This document shows positions 12,989 to 23,657 of a stretch of DNA of 64,000 nt, one piece after another. Both the position numbers and the translations under genes were made by a program. Source of the DNA: Schizophyllum amplum. Taxonomy: Eukaryota; Basidiomycota; Agaricomycetes; Agaricales; Schizophyllaceae. The notes beneath the pieces were generated by a model. It worked only from the letters and a program-made list of their open reading frames with translations. It searched no databases and had not been told where the DNA came from. How positions within the stretch are numbered: the first letter of the stretch is position 1; every line of letters starts with the position of its first letter. The stretch covers positions 1,488,001 to 1,552,000 of the forward strand of contig VDMD01000003.1 of assembly GCA_007026445.1 (NCBI GenBank), read 5' to 3'.

Positions 12989-14846
12989 ATGAAATCCAGT
13001 CTTGCCGTCTCAGCCCTTCTCACCGCCGTTCTCGTCCTCTCCCCCGCGGTCTCTCACGCTCACTCCGGACCGGCACCCCTCTCCTGGAAGAGAGACAATC
13101 TGGCGGCGCGCGAGGGGTTGGAACATCGTTGCGCGGGGACCCTGGCGCACCGAAGAGCACGGCGTGCGGAAGAGGCATGGGACGCCGTGCTGGCAAGGAG
13201 CGAGATAGATTCGAAGGAGAATCTGAATTTGTCTGGGCTGCGCGTATCAGCTAGGTGCGCTCGAGCACATTGGATTGTGCTTCACGTGTAACGCAGAGAA
13301 TGTGCTCACAATCAACCCCCCTTCCCACAGGCGTTCCTCAAACAAGGATAGCACCGCATTGGTGACGCCCGAAGGTATATAGGCGAAGTGCATATAACGA
13401 GACTGGGACTGAAATAATCGGTGTATATAGTCACGCAAGGCCCGTACCACGTTCTGTGAGTTGACGACTCTTCGCGGATCCTAGTATCCTTTGCTTTCTA
13501 CTCACCCGACTTCCCAGCGGCGAGATTGTGCGCCAGGTACGTCTTGGGTGAACATTTGTGCCGTCGCCGGATTGACACCCATGTAATATTCAGAACATGA
13601 CTGAAGGGCAGGCGGGAGTTCCACTGGAGATTTCCATAGACTTCATCGACGTCACGACATGCGAGCCCGTGAAAAATTATTGGATCGATATGTGGCAAGT
13701 GAGTCTGCTGTCGCCTTTGACTTTCGCTATGGGGCTGATCATTATGCTCTTATATGTTTCTCTACGTTTTCGCGCCTTCGCTTTCTCGCTCGCCATTTGC
13801 TGAATTATGAACTCGTCCAAAGTGCAACTCCACCGGCCAGTATGCACACTATGGCGCCATTACGGTCGGCGGCGGCGGCGATTTTCCCTCTGGCCCGGAT
13901 CCTGCGACGACGACGCTCGGCCCATATTCCGGCGTTGATGATCCCGCGGTAGCCGACTTCTTGAACACGCCAACCGTAGACAACGATACGTTTTTGCGTG
14001 CTATTTATCCCACAGAGTAAGTAGGTTTGCGTGGTCAGAATGATTCCCATAGCTAACACTCATCCTTTGCAAACCAGCGAGCGCGGACATCTCAGAGCGT
14101 ATACCGTTTTCCCCGGATGGTGTGAGCTATGCAAGTTGCCGTCCTGAATAGTTTCTCTGACACGCGATTTTGAAGACTCGGGACGCGCACAGCACTTCCA
14201 CATCAAGGTTTATGCAGAAGGATATATTGCGGAAAACGGCACTTTTGTGGCGAATTCGAGTGCTACGCAGTGCGTCTTTTCTTTCGTACAAGCCGTCTCG
14301 CCCTCTCCCTATGGATAATTCGTAAGCTAATGACTCGTGTTATGTAGTACTGGCCAGTTCTTTTTCGATGCTGATACTCTTGATGCTGTTCGGCGGACCA
14401 ATCCATACAACACGAATCTTATCCCTTGGAACGAGAGTGTGGCGAACGAAAGTCAGCACTACGGCTGCCTCTTCGCTTTTCTAACGTCGAGATGCTTATA
14501 TGAGCTTTGCAGATGATCAGTGGTATCCCTATCAGAGCGCGACGGGCTATGATGCGGAGATGGCCATCACCTGGCTGGGACACCGACTCGAAGACGGACT
14601 TATTGGAAGCATTACAGTGGCGGTAAACACCAGGTACGTACGGGCGAGTCAGGCGTCGCTCGCACAAGTGGATGAGGGCATTCCTCAGAACTAACGGATT
14701 GTTGTAGCTTTGCGAGCCCGGAGCTCTCGACCCAGTATTCCGACTTCAACGTAACAAAGTACTTGGAAGAGGGTATGTTGCCGTTCGCGTCGTCTGATGC
14801 TGCGGGTCCCATGGATACACTGGGTACATTTCCAGCTTTCGGTTAG
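12989..14846 (+). CDS. secreted intradiol ring-cleavage dioxygenase
   Basis: Eleven exons: 12989-13254, 13331-13374, 13440-13455, 13518-13536, 13594-13698, 13823-14016, 14078-14121, 14176-14269, 14348-14451, 14513-14633 and 14708-14846. They encode 381 aa. An N-terminal signal peptide (MKSSLAVSALLTAVLVL...SHAH) predicts export. The family core is complete: TPEGPYHVLGEIVRQNMTEG, GVPLEISIDFIDVTTCEPV, CNSTGQYAHYGAI, then FPGWYSGRAQHFHIKVY. By analogy with protocatechuate 3,4-dioxygenase, the Fe(III) ligands would be Tyr in STGQY, Tyr in PGWY and the two His of QHFH. It should open catechol-type rings during lignin-derived aromatic breakdown. The usual WHCN stretch reads WQCN across an intron. 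Two exons are only 16 and 19 nt, but all phases agree. Confidence 0.9.
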
Positions 14847-15737
14847 TGGCTCTACTGATTGCCCCGTCAGCAGCGACTTTTGGACGAGCAACGTAGTTCA
14901 AGTTGGCTGCGCCAAGTGACGACTTCTGATTGGCGCTGTACTTTACTGGCGATTTCGCATACTCTTGATGAGTGGGGGGTATGGCCGCAAGCGGCGTGGG
15001 CCGAACCTTTGCGTTCGCCGTACCTATTTCGGATTTTTGTAAGATAGAGCTCCAGAACGCGGAAAACCTGTCGGACGAAGACTACCCGTGTGTTTGCCAC
15101 CTTGTGAAGCATAGGAAGCAAGATATACCTGCCTCTAAGCTCTGGGTGCATCACTGATAAGGCTACTACATGTACCATGTACTGTGAGTCGTAGGAGGGA
15201 GATACTGGCGCAAGGCGCGCCTGCAGCCTACGAACGTCTGCCGCGGGAGACTAGCCTGCAGCGGGCGTGGACGGAATTTCTGTTTGCTCAAAAGGGAAAT
15301 TTATATGCGGAATTTTGACCCGGCTCAACCTCCCTAATATCCTCGATTCTCTCTCAGATCTCAGTGTCGTCGAATCTCTCTGTGTAGCGTATATGATTGT
15401 GATACTCAAGTGATACTTATGCTCCGTGGTCAAGAGAAGTTCCATACGGGTCTACATTATGTATCATACTGTTTTTACAGAGCTACCGTATTCACCCATC
15501 CACCGCTATCCTGTGCGCACCACCTTATGCTGTTCAATTACAATACGACCTGACACGACTAATACAGCGTTTATCAATACCTACGACGACTCGTAATCAA
15601 CGGGCCCGACATCTCTGGGCCAGAGGAGGAGCCTGAGGCCCGAGCGCCTCCCTATTGCGCTTCGGTGGCGTGGATCGTGAAACGCGTTCCCCTCCAGGCA
15701 TCCCGCGCGACGCTGTAAAGCGCCATCGGGCCATCGG

Positions 15738-15811
15738 GCGGGTGATGGCGCGCGTCGGGAACGCGTCGCGGACGCCGGAAGCCCTCCTGCGCATCGTTCT
15801 GGGCACGTAAG
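15738..15811 (+). repeat. outer inverted repeat, left arm
   Basis: GCGGGTGATGGCGCGCGTCG through GTTCTGGGCACGTAAG is the inverted counterpart of 17611-17696. Weaker similarity continues outward for about 100 bp on each side. Confidence 0.65.
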
Positions 15812-16834
15812 ATCACAAACAAATGTGTCTTATATGCTATACTAGACAAATGATATATACAGGGGTGGAGGGGCGAGAGAACGCATGAAACCACGTCACG
15901 ATACCCTTGAAAAGTCTTCGCGGGCGAGCGACGCATCACTTGGGGGCTACAGGGAAGCCAAATGTGGGGGCGAGGACGTGAGGGGAAAGCTGTTTCTGTC
16001 GCCTGCACAAGCAGCCGCGCTTACACGATCCCGGCGGGCGCCGCTGGCCACATACAGCATGCCGGGCACCAGCCTCGAGCTATCAAGGCCCGAGAGCCCC
16101 ATCTTCACGCTGTCCGCGGCAGTGGGAGCGCCAGGAGAGCGGTGGCTGGCGAGTCCCGCGCGGTTACTACAGCCTCTCCGCCGGCGCCTGAGCGCGTGAG
16201 ATCCTAGTGCTTGCAGGATTGCGCATGACGTTTTACATGACATTCTAGAACTCCAAGCACGATGCAGAGCGGCGCTGAGTGGCCTGGACGAGGACGACCG
16301 TGGGGGGCGTGAAATGTCTCGTGAGCCTTGAGTGAGTGGAAGGCGGCGACGAGGACACTGAGGAGAAAAGTTGACTGCGGCGTGCGGCGTAAGAGGGAGG
16401 CGACAGAGACTGCTCTGCGAGCGGCGGTCTTGACGCCTGGTTGCATTGTGCAGCCTGCAGACAGCCGCGCGCTCTCTCGAATCGCCTCAAAGGGCTCCCC
16501 CACGTTGTCCCCTACCTCCCTGTGAGTAACGGTGGTATAGGCCGCGGCGGGGGAGCTCTCTGAGGCGACGCGAACCCACGCGCGGCCGCCTCAGGTCTGC
16601 ACAGCAATCGAAATGACTTCTTCAATACGACTTACACATTTTCTGTATAGTAAACGCACCTTGAGGTCACAGTTGCCCATGGCCTGTGTGATCGACGCCT
16701 TTGCCTTCATAGCGGCGACCGCGTAGCGGACGAGATGGTGGTTGAGAGAGAAAAGCGCGTGACGGTAACGTCACGAACACGTCCAGATGAGCGCGTTCGG
16801 CGGTGCGCGAGGGCGATGGTACTACATACTTTGC

Positions 16835-17002
16835 AGGGACGTTCAGTGTTAAAACCGGCGACACCGTTTTCGTTCTCGACCGCAGGTTTACGGCTTGCCG
16901 GAGCTCGCGCCGCTGCGCGACGTGATCGACGTCCCCCGCGCCTCCCCAAGATGACGCCGCCCTCTCTTCGTTTTACCGGAAAGTCCCGGACGACGAGCAG
17001 AG
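16835..17002 (+). repeat. inner inverted repeat, left arm
   Basis: Inverted copy of 17195-17352. Shared blocks are ACCGGCGACACCG, TCTCGACCGCAGGT, CGACGTGATCGACGT, GCCGCCCTCTCTTCGTTT and GACCGGAAAGTCCCGGACGAC-like sequence, with small indels. Both arms translate to a related peptide (QVYGLP.LA...RDVIDVP), so the repeat may derive from a coding sequence. Confidence 0.7.
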
Positions 17003-17194
17003 ATCCCGAAAGATGTCTCGCGCGACGCGCACATTGAAGAGGCCTGCGGGGACCTCGCGCGCCCCCAACGCACCGACGGCGCCGCTCTCCCATTGCAATG
17101 CATTTGCTGGCTTCTAATGTCCAGACATGCTCATGTAACTAGGTATCCTACTGAATGATTTGACGTACTTATGGGTAAGTACATCAGCCTGACC

Positions 17195-17352
17195 CTCTGG
17201 TCGTCGTCCGGGACTTTCCGGTCAAACGAAGAGAGGGCGGCGCTAGGCGTCGTCGTCTGGGTACGTCGATCACGTCGCGCGCGAGCCCCGGCAAACCGTA
17301 TACCTGCGGTCGAGATCGAAACCGGTGTCGCCGGTTTTTGTTGAACGTCCTA
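17195..17352 (-). repeat. inner inverted repeat, right arm
   Basis: Pairs with 16835-17002 across a spacer of about 190 bp. See that entry for the shared blocks. Confidence 0.7.
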
Positions 17353-17610
17353 GTAGCCTGTCGCGCCGCATTTTGCAGTAGTAAGCTGTTGACGGTATCA
17401 AGTATATGCATGAAATTCCATGGGCATAGTCTAGCCTATGTATAAGCACTAAACAGGTGGTCAGAGACGTCCTTCGCCAGGAGTTGGCCAGGAGTATCTG
17501 TAGAAGATTGTAGTTTTGACGCATTTTTGCGCGAGTTTCTCCCTCCTCATGTCATACTGATATGTAGCATCTATACATGATATATAGTACGCAATGCATC
17601 ATTTGTATTT

Positions 17611-17696
17611 CTTACGCGCCCAGAACGTTCAAGAGGGCTGACGTGGCGTGCGCGACGCGTCCCCGACGCAAGCCCCGACGCGCGCCATCACCCGCC
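17611..17696 (-). repeat. outer inverted repeat, right arm
   Basis: Pairs with 15738-15811. It has a roughly 12-bp insertion relative to the left arm. Confidence 0.65.
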
Positions 17697-18158
17697 TAGT
17701 GGCCCCAATAAATTCCCGGAGGCGAGAAGTCTGAGGGCGGGCGCGGCACGCGCATCACGCCGCCGGAGCCCAGTAATGGATCATTGTTGAACACGAAGGC
17801 GGGCGACGGACGATGAGAAAAGGAGAGAGGAACTTTTCGAAGGCGGGCGCCAGAAAATGATGCACACTGACACGTATGCACTTCCAAAAACGGACATCAC
17901 GTGATGGACAGACGCCAGACCCTCACCGGACACTTGCAGTGACGAAAAAGGAAAGTCATGTGATGGACAAAGACCGGACTCGCATATACAAGCCAAACCT
18001 AAAGGTTCGGCAATAAACCAAAATTTGGGGAAATGCTTTGAGCAACGGCAAGGTGGCTCAATGGGTTTGACGCGTCTCAGATCTCACCATTGCCATTCAG
18101 TGCTGTCACAGCACTTCAAGTTCATGACAGGTTAGGCCACCGGGGCTAGCGCTAAGCA

Positions 18159-19124
18159 TGGTAGTGGGCACCGCCCGCAACCGGATCCGGCATATTTGGT
18201 CGTGTTTGCTCCCCGCCAAAATTCTGGTTTCGGACGTTCCCGTCTTTCGTCCCACATCCCTCGCCATGTTGTGACGCTACGACTTCATTTCATAGGACAA
18301 AAACATGCACATTTGAGTGCTCTACAAGATGATGCAAACTACTTGGAGAGAGCCCTTCAGAATGTATATACAATGTCTACACCAGTTGGCATGAAAAAGG
18401 GACCTGCTTTGCGTGCACGCTGGCACTTTTGACCTTCTGGCATGACCTTTGGCATGCATTTATCATGCACCATAGTTCATTCCCGGTATAATATGAGCCT
18501 AAGAAGGACCACAACTCGTCCTCCCGAAGGCTGGAGTCTACGCAATCCTGAGGATGCTAGACACCTGATTTAGGTAGCTGAGTAGAAAATCCACTCAAAC
18601 AAGTACATAAAAAGCTATTGATATGGCAAGGCAGCCTATACGCATAATTCTATGGCTGAGATTGGGGCGGGAGGCAAGGCACGATGTCGTCGGCGTCGTG
18701 GCCGTGGAGTTGTTCGAGATGTCACAGACATGTCACGTCTCAACAAGCCTGTTTCACTGGCAGGCTCAACGTGACGGGTAGTATTTCTGTATCTCTTCAC
18801 TCAATTCTTGCGCTATCGCAGTCGAATAAAATGCGCCGGAAAGGGAATGACGGGGACTACAGCTGGACAGAGGAACTTTGTCGGAGCTAATTTTCACGCA
18901 ATGATATATGGGAAGAATGTCTTCAATTGGGCTCTAAACGTGCAAGCCACTAAATGCTGTGTCCAGGTGTAGCCTCGTTTCGTCGCTTTCCAGTGCACTT
19001 TGTTCCGAGGCAATATCCAGAAAAATGACAGAGGAGATAGAAGTTCATGGGGGGAACCAAAACCTTAGCGAGAGCAAACACGACCAAATATGCCGGATCC
19101 GGTTGCGGGCGGTGCCCACTACCA
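18159..19124. mobile_element. 966-bp MITE-like element, 53-bp perfect TIRs, 7-bp TSD
   Basis: Termini TGGTAGTGGGCACCGCCCGC... and the matching reverse end are identical over 53 nt (18159-18211 and 19072-19124), with weaker similarity beyond. CTAAGCA flanks both sides (18152-18158 and 19125-19131). No coding capacity was recognised inside, so it is non-autonomous. A 7-8 bp duplication would fit a hAT- or P-like origin, which is an inference. Confidence 0.75.
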
Positions 19125-19541
19125 CTAAGCAGGCGAACGCGGGGATGAGACCACGTGATCATCAGAAGGCGAAGTCAAATACATGTAAAGAACGCGCTCG
19201 GAGTCCTTCCATTGCCAAGTCGGCCTGGCCTGCGCGCACCTTCACGCGTTGAAAGGTAAGCTACGCTCACTTCCGCTGTCATGAGCCTGAAGATTTTGCT
19301 TACTGACACCTCGGGGCACAGCATGGCTTTCTCTGAACGCGCGTCTGTATCTGCTCGCGTTGCGGTCACACGGTTGAATCCCTCCGATTTGACGAGCGAC
19401 CATGGTTGCCATCTCTGCGGTCCGGCAGGCTTCCTTCCGAAAGCCAGCGTATCTCTCTTGAGGATGAACTCTCTATTCTGCAGACCGCCAGAATCACACC
19501 GTGAAATTACAGGCAGAGGAGGCGAGGCTGCCAGAACGTGA

Positions 19542-19982
19542 CTCGAGGCTCTGCAGCCGACGCGCCAGAAAGCGGAAGAAGATATCGAACGACGCATATC
19601 CTTCCTGTATGCACGCGTTCGCCGACTGCTAAACGAACTGCTTGCCGAGATTTTCTCATATACTCGTTTGTGGACCTCATCGACGGAGTCACTGTGCATG
19701 GGACCTAGCGGACGACCTCCATATAAGACGGTCCTGCCACCCTCTCACTTTGCAGTGCCATTCGTGTGCGCCTCATGGCGAAGCGTCGTCATCCGTACTT
19801 CAGCTCTACAACCGTGGTTCGCCGTCAATCTCGCCAACGAGGTCCCCGATTTCAGAGACGCGGATATAGAAAACAGTATCGACAGACTTCCTCATCAACG
19901 TTCTATGCAACCTTCGAAGAAGTGGCAAACTCTCCAAATTGGTCGTGCTCAAATTCGCGAGCCAGGACGTCTACGAGCGTAA
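19542..19982 (+). pseudogene. F-box-like protein relic
   Basis: The open frame after an in-frame TGA reads RRISFLYARVRRLLNELLAE, IFSY..., PPSHFAVPFVCASWRSVV and FAVNLANEVPDF. This is the start of a basidiomycete F-box domain protein (coiled lead-in, LPxELLxEIF box, then SHVCxxWR). It has no start codon, the LPPELL core reads LLNELL, and the following leucine-rich region is missing after about 145 codons. I read it as a truncated, decayed copy. F-box proteins are substrate adaptors of SCF ubiquitin ligases. Confidence 0.6.
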
Positions 19983-20854
19983 GATCTGACACATATTGTA
20001 CCGGCGTTTGTCCATGGATCGCCGCTGCAGGAGCTTAGCCCTTAGCTCGCGACACCGCTGAGGAGGGTGAGGTGGGTGGATGAGCCGGCGGCATTAGATC
20101 TCATCACGACAGAGGTGTATGGCTTGAAAAGCTCCTTCGATGAGCGTAGGCCGTCAAGCACGGCCAATTATCGTGAGTCTCGTCCTTTCGTCGTTCGCGA
20201 GCCACTTTTACTCAGCTTGCGCAGCCAATTTTGAGCACGAATCGGACGAAGACGTGTACGAGCACTTCCGCGAGCGATACGCATGTGAGTCGGAGGGCGA
20301 GGGCTCAGACGCAAGCTACTATTGAGCAGCACGATCGATTCAGCACGCGTGAGCTACGTGGTTGTCTGTTCACAATACCAGGTCATGCGCAATGATCTTA
20401 GAATCCACCAAGAGTCGCTGTCCCTCCTACCCAAGTAATGTAGCGCGAGGCCAAGGCTCACTTCTTCGACTTTATCACGTGCATTGCGAAGCGGTCCAGG
20501 GCTCACGTCGGATCGCCCGCCTTCCAGAGTCCCAACGCCCTCGGCGTCTGACTATGCTACCGGGGCTCGCTGCAGCTCCTTAGGCCTTATCTCGCATCTA
20601 TCGACCCATCGGCTTGTTCCCCGTGAACAGTAGCACAGGCGCGCCCTGGTCCATGCTGTTCGGTGATCGAGCTCGGAGCACGATTTCGCGATCCGGAGGG
20701 CCCTCCGCTATGTTTCAACCTGTATCCTACCTCTACCCTCCATCTCCAGAGGCTTTTGGGAAGTGAGATCAACCTTGTTACTCGTCGCGCACGTCGTTGA
20801 ACTCAACGTCGCGTATCGGACTCCTCGACATTCTCGACTGATTGGTGATCAAAC
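19983..20854. other. intergenic stretch after the F-box relic
   Basis: Contains a 61-codon ORF (20140-20325) with an acidic tail and no recognised family; it may belong to the decayed F-box gene. Nothing else was seen. Confidence 0.4.
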
Positions 20855-22823
20855 ATGGCTGACATCCAGCTCGACCCGCCTTCCATCTTCCTGCTCGGCG
20901 CGACTGGCTTCGTAGGCTCGCACCTTGTGCGTCTGCTTGCACAATCACTTCCTCAACATCGCATTTTTGCGCTCGTGCGATCAGTGAGTCTCGTAGTTAC
21001 ATCCGTCCTCCTCAATCTCCTACCTTCCTTTCATTCGCTGATCTCTGCTTCCTTAGCTGACGCCAGCCCGCCGCAATACGCTCGCGTCTCTTCACCCCAA
21101 CCTCGTCCCTATAGAAGGTATACTAGACGACGCGGTGCTCGTCTCTGAGTGGGCGGGCAAATGCCCCATCACCATCAACACGGCGAACTCGGACGACTTT
21201 CCGCTTGTCAAAGGTGGGGATATTCCGCGCTGTTTCAGATAATTCATGCGTTGAGGATGCCTGACGGGTAGATGATGACTCACGCGTCGAGGATTGATTT
21301 GTTATCGCTACGTAACTGAACATGCCTCAGCCCTCCTCGCCGGCCTCGAAACCTACTCGAAGGCGCACCCCGGCGCGCCACCGCTGTACATCCACCTCAC
21401 CGGACTCGGGTTGATCAGCGACAATTGCCGCGGGGAGCAGTTAGATGAGTCGCAGGTGCGTTCATGCCTTATACACTTTGTGCGCTTGCACTAGTGGTGG
21501 ATATCACATATAAGGCGCTGCCTTTGCGACGAAGGGGCTTGACGCGAGGTCGAGGACTGGGAGCATGAGGTACCATCATGACTAACTAGCAATGCAGGTC
21601 CACATCTGGTCAGACCTCGACTTCCACCCCAACCGCGTCGACCCGACGAACTCGCACTTCCGGGAAGACTCGGCGGTCGTCGATGCGGGCATGCGTGAGG
21701 TGAGTCATTGACATCTCTTTCTCCTCCTGTATTCCTGTATTGCCTCTTCGTTTCTAAGTATCTGTCCCTCACTCCCACAACCTCTCACTCCTGTCACCCC
21801 TGTCACCACTCACCTTTCCACTCAGGACCTCCCCATTCGCACCATCGCCGTCTACCCGTCATGGATCTATGGCGTTGGCGAGGGCCCCGCCAAAAGCACC
21901 GTCGGCGTGCGCATGTTCTACGACATGTTCAAGAAGGCGGGGCAGGCGGGGACGTGGGGCCCGGGGGCGAATAGGGTGAGCTGGCTGGCTAGCTTGGTTA
22001 TATGAGGGGTGGCTAACGGTTTGTTTTCTATTGCAATTTGCTCTTTGCATCGTCTGGATTGCTCCTCGCGATATTCCGTCCCCTGCCCGCCGCGTAAAAT
22101 GTTCGCAGCTGCCAAGCACGCACGTCAAGGATGTCGCCTCTGCCGTGTTCACGGTGTTGAAGGCTGCGCTCGAAGGCCGTGCGGAGGAAGGGAAGGAGGG
22201 GATATGTGAGTGATCCAGCATCCATGTAGTGGCAGTCTCGCTCTGATGACAGTTACTGTCTCGCTCCCGGAGGATAACTGCTCACATCTATGCTAACCCA
22301 TACCCCCTCTAGACTTCGCCACCTCGGACAACCCCATGACATCGATGCATGAGTACACCTCCGCGATGGGCAAGTGGATGCACGTGAAGGGGCTTCTCGC
22401 GTCTCCGGAGTCGACGCCGCTGCCGGCGAGTGTGACGGAGCCGTTTGGCGAGCGTGAGTGCATATTCTCTTCTCATTCCCGTTCTTCTCCTTCGCGCTCT
22501 CATTTGCCTTCGCGTTCCTATCTAGTTCCTTCGCGCTCTCGATTACCCATCCCTTGCTGATACTTCCGTCAGTCGGCTGGTCGCGCGTCGGCGGCTCGGA
22601 GTGGGCCAAGTCAGAACGCCTTTACCGCCTGGGATGGGAGCCCGTCGAGTCGCGGAAGTTGACGATCCTGGAAAGCCTGCCGGCGGAGTTGGAGGTCGTG
22701 TACAGTGCAGAGGGGGAGGGAGGTGAGTTGTCCGTGATGTGAGGCTACACTGACACTGACACGAACACAGCTCAGGTCAGTGGAGTGCGCGGAATGGTCT
22801 GGAGCGAGACGGCCAAGAAGTAG
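20855..22823 (+). CDS. NAD(P)-binding epimerase/dehydratase-like protein
   Basis: Nine exons (20855-20983, 21057-21213, 21331-21455, 21598-21699, 21826-21975, 22109-22205, 22313-22453, 22573-22722, 22771-22823) give 367 aa with consistent phases. The N-terminal IFLLGATGFVGSHLVRLL is the Rossmann GxxGxxG loop. Later motifs are IYIHLTGLGLIS-type strand 4 (here LYIHLTGLGLISD), IRTIAVYPSWIYGVGEG, the STHVKDVASAVFTVLKAAL segment and a C-terminal LGWEPVESR block. It resembles fungal nucleoside-diphosphate-sugar epimerase-like or extended SDR proteins of unknown substrate. A canonical YxxxK pair is not obvious (YPSWIYG region), so catalysis is uncertain. Introns here are 48-142 nt, longer than elsewhere in the window. 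Confidence 0.85.
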
Positions 22824-23259
22824 AGCAGCAGCACGGGTGTGCGATGAACAGAGGCTGAGCCAGAGCGCCAGAGCGGGACAGGCGCGTCACTTGTTAGCAC
22901 AACATGTCGTTGACAGCGGATGGCTGATCCAGCCGACGCGCGCCATATCCATGTTCTGAGCTGGACACTACAGTGTCTTGCGACAACATCGGGCAGTCTC
23001 ATCACAAGCAAGTTCAATGCATGTTACAATGTTACACGGTGTTATTTTGAACAAGACGACCGTCGACCCAGGAGCATTGGGTAGCGCTATGTCACGGTTG
23101 TACAGACAAAGTGCGATGAGAGCCGGAGCTGCGGCTGGCAGCGGAGAACCAAGATCTGGTCGCTGGGCGACTGATGTGCGCGATCTCGTCCCGCCACCCG
23201 GTTGTGTGCAGGTTGCTGTCCGACTATCCCAAGGCACTAGCTAGCACTCGGCGAGTCGT

Positions 23260-23388
23260 TTATTCTATAAACGGGTTAGCAAGGGGATATTAAGGAAGTA
23301 TATCGCGGTACGCACTGGAGCGGGCTCTCATCTTTCTGCGTTTGCGCCGGAGCCTCCTGCTGCGCTTCTTCTTCCACTTCTCTCTCAT
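23260..23388 (-). CDS. RPL41: 60S ribosomal protein eL41
   Basis: Two exons, 23388-23316 and 23264-23260, encode 25 aa. The sequence begins MREKWKKKRSRRL and ends in the KRRKMRARS-K tail, the diagnostic arginine/lysine-rich helix of eL41, which sits at the ribosomal subunit interface. The final Lys codon is split: A at the end of exon 1 joins AA before the TAA stop, across a 51-nt intron with a GCTAACC branch site. A likely 5'-UTR intron (23446-23390) ends one base before the ATG. The gene is too short for ordinary ORF searches. It is divergent from the gene starting at 23650. Confidence 0.93.
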
Positions 23389-23657
23389 GCTGTGGACGCG
23401 ACTGTTAGCTGGGGGACCAACAAGATAAGACAATAGCAGCGCGTACTTGTGAAGATGATGAAAGAGTTGTTGAGGGATGCTGCCACCGCCGGCGCGTAAT
23501 AGGGAACAGGGCGTGGGAAGGCTGACATAGCAGCTGTACAGTTAATGCCGGCGATCGCCGGACGGCTTATCGCGCCAATGCCCGGTGGCCACGCGTCATG
23601 GGCGCTTAACCAGAACCTCGATCTCACCGGCAGCAAATAGGCGCCCAAGATGAGCAC
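23384..23657 (-). promoter_or_regulatory. eL41 leader with possible overlapping uORF; shared promoter
   Basis: Only 261 bp separate the eL41 ATG from the ATG of the divergent gene. If the 23446-23390 intron is spliced from the leader, an upstream ATG frame (MSAFPRPVPYYAPAV...) ends in ACATGA. Its TGA stop then overlaps the eL41 start codon by the ATGA arrangement. The transcription start is unknown, so whether this uORF is in the mRNA is open. Confidence 0.45.

Larger units (their letters stand above)
14847..18151. other. repeat-rich stretch without an intact gene
   Basis: 3.3 kb with no convincing gene. It holds two nested inverted-repeat pairs (15738-15811 with 17611-17696; 16835-17002 with 17195-17352). 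Near 17890-17985 a GTGATGGACA motif recurs. Both strands look like decayed mobile or duplicated DNA. Confidence 0.5.

Noticed and set aside
18040..18110. tRNA-like stretch
   Set aside because: No cloverleaf with a TTCNANNC loop or matching acceptor stem could be drawn.
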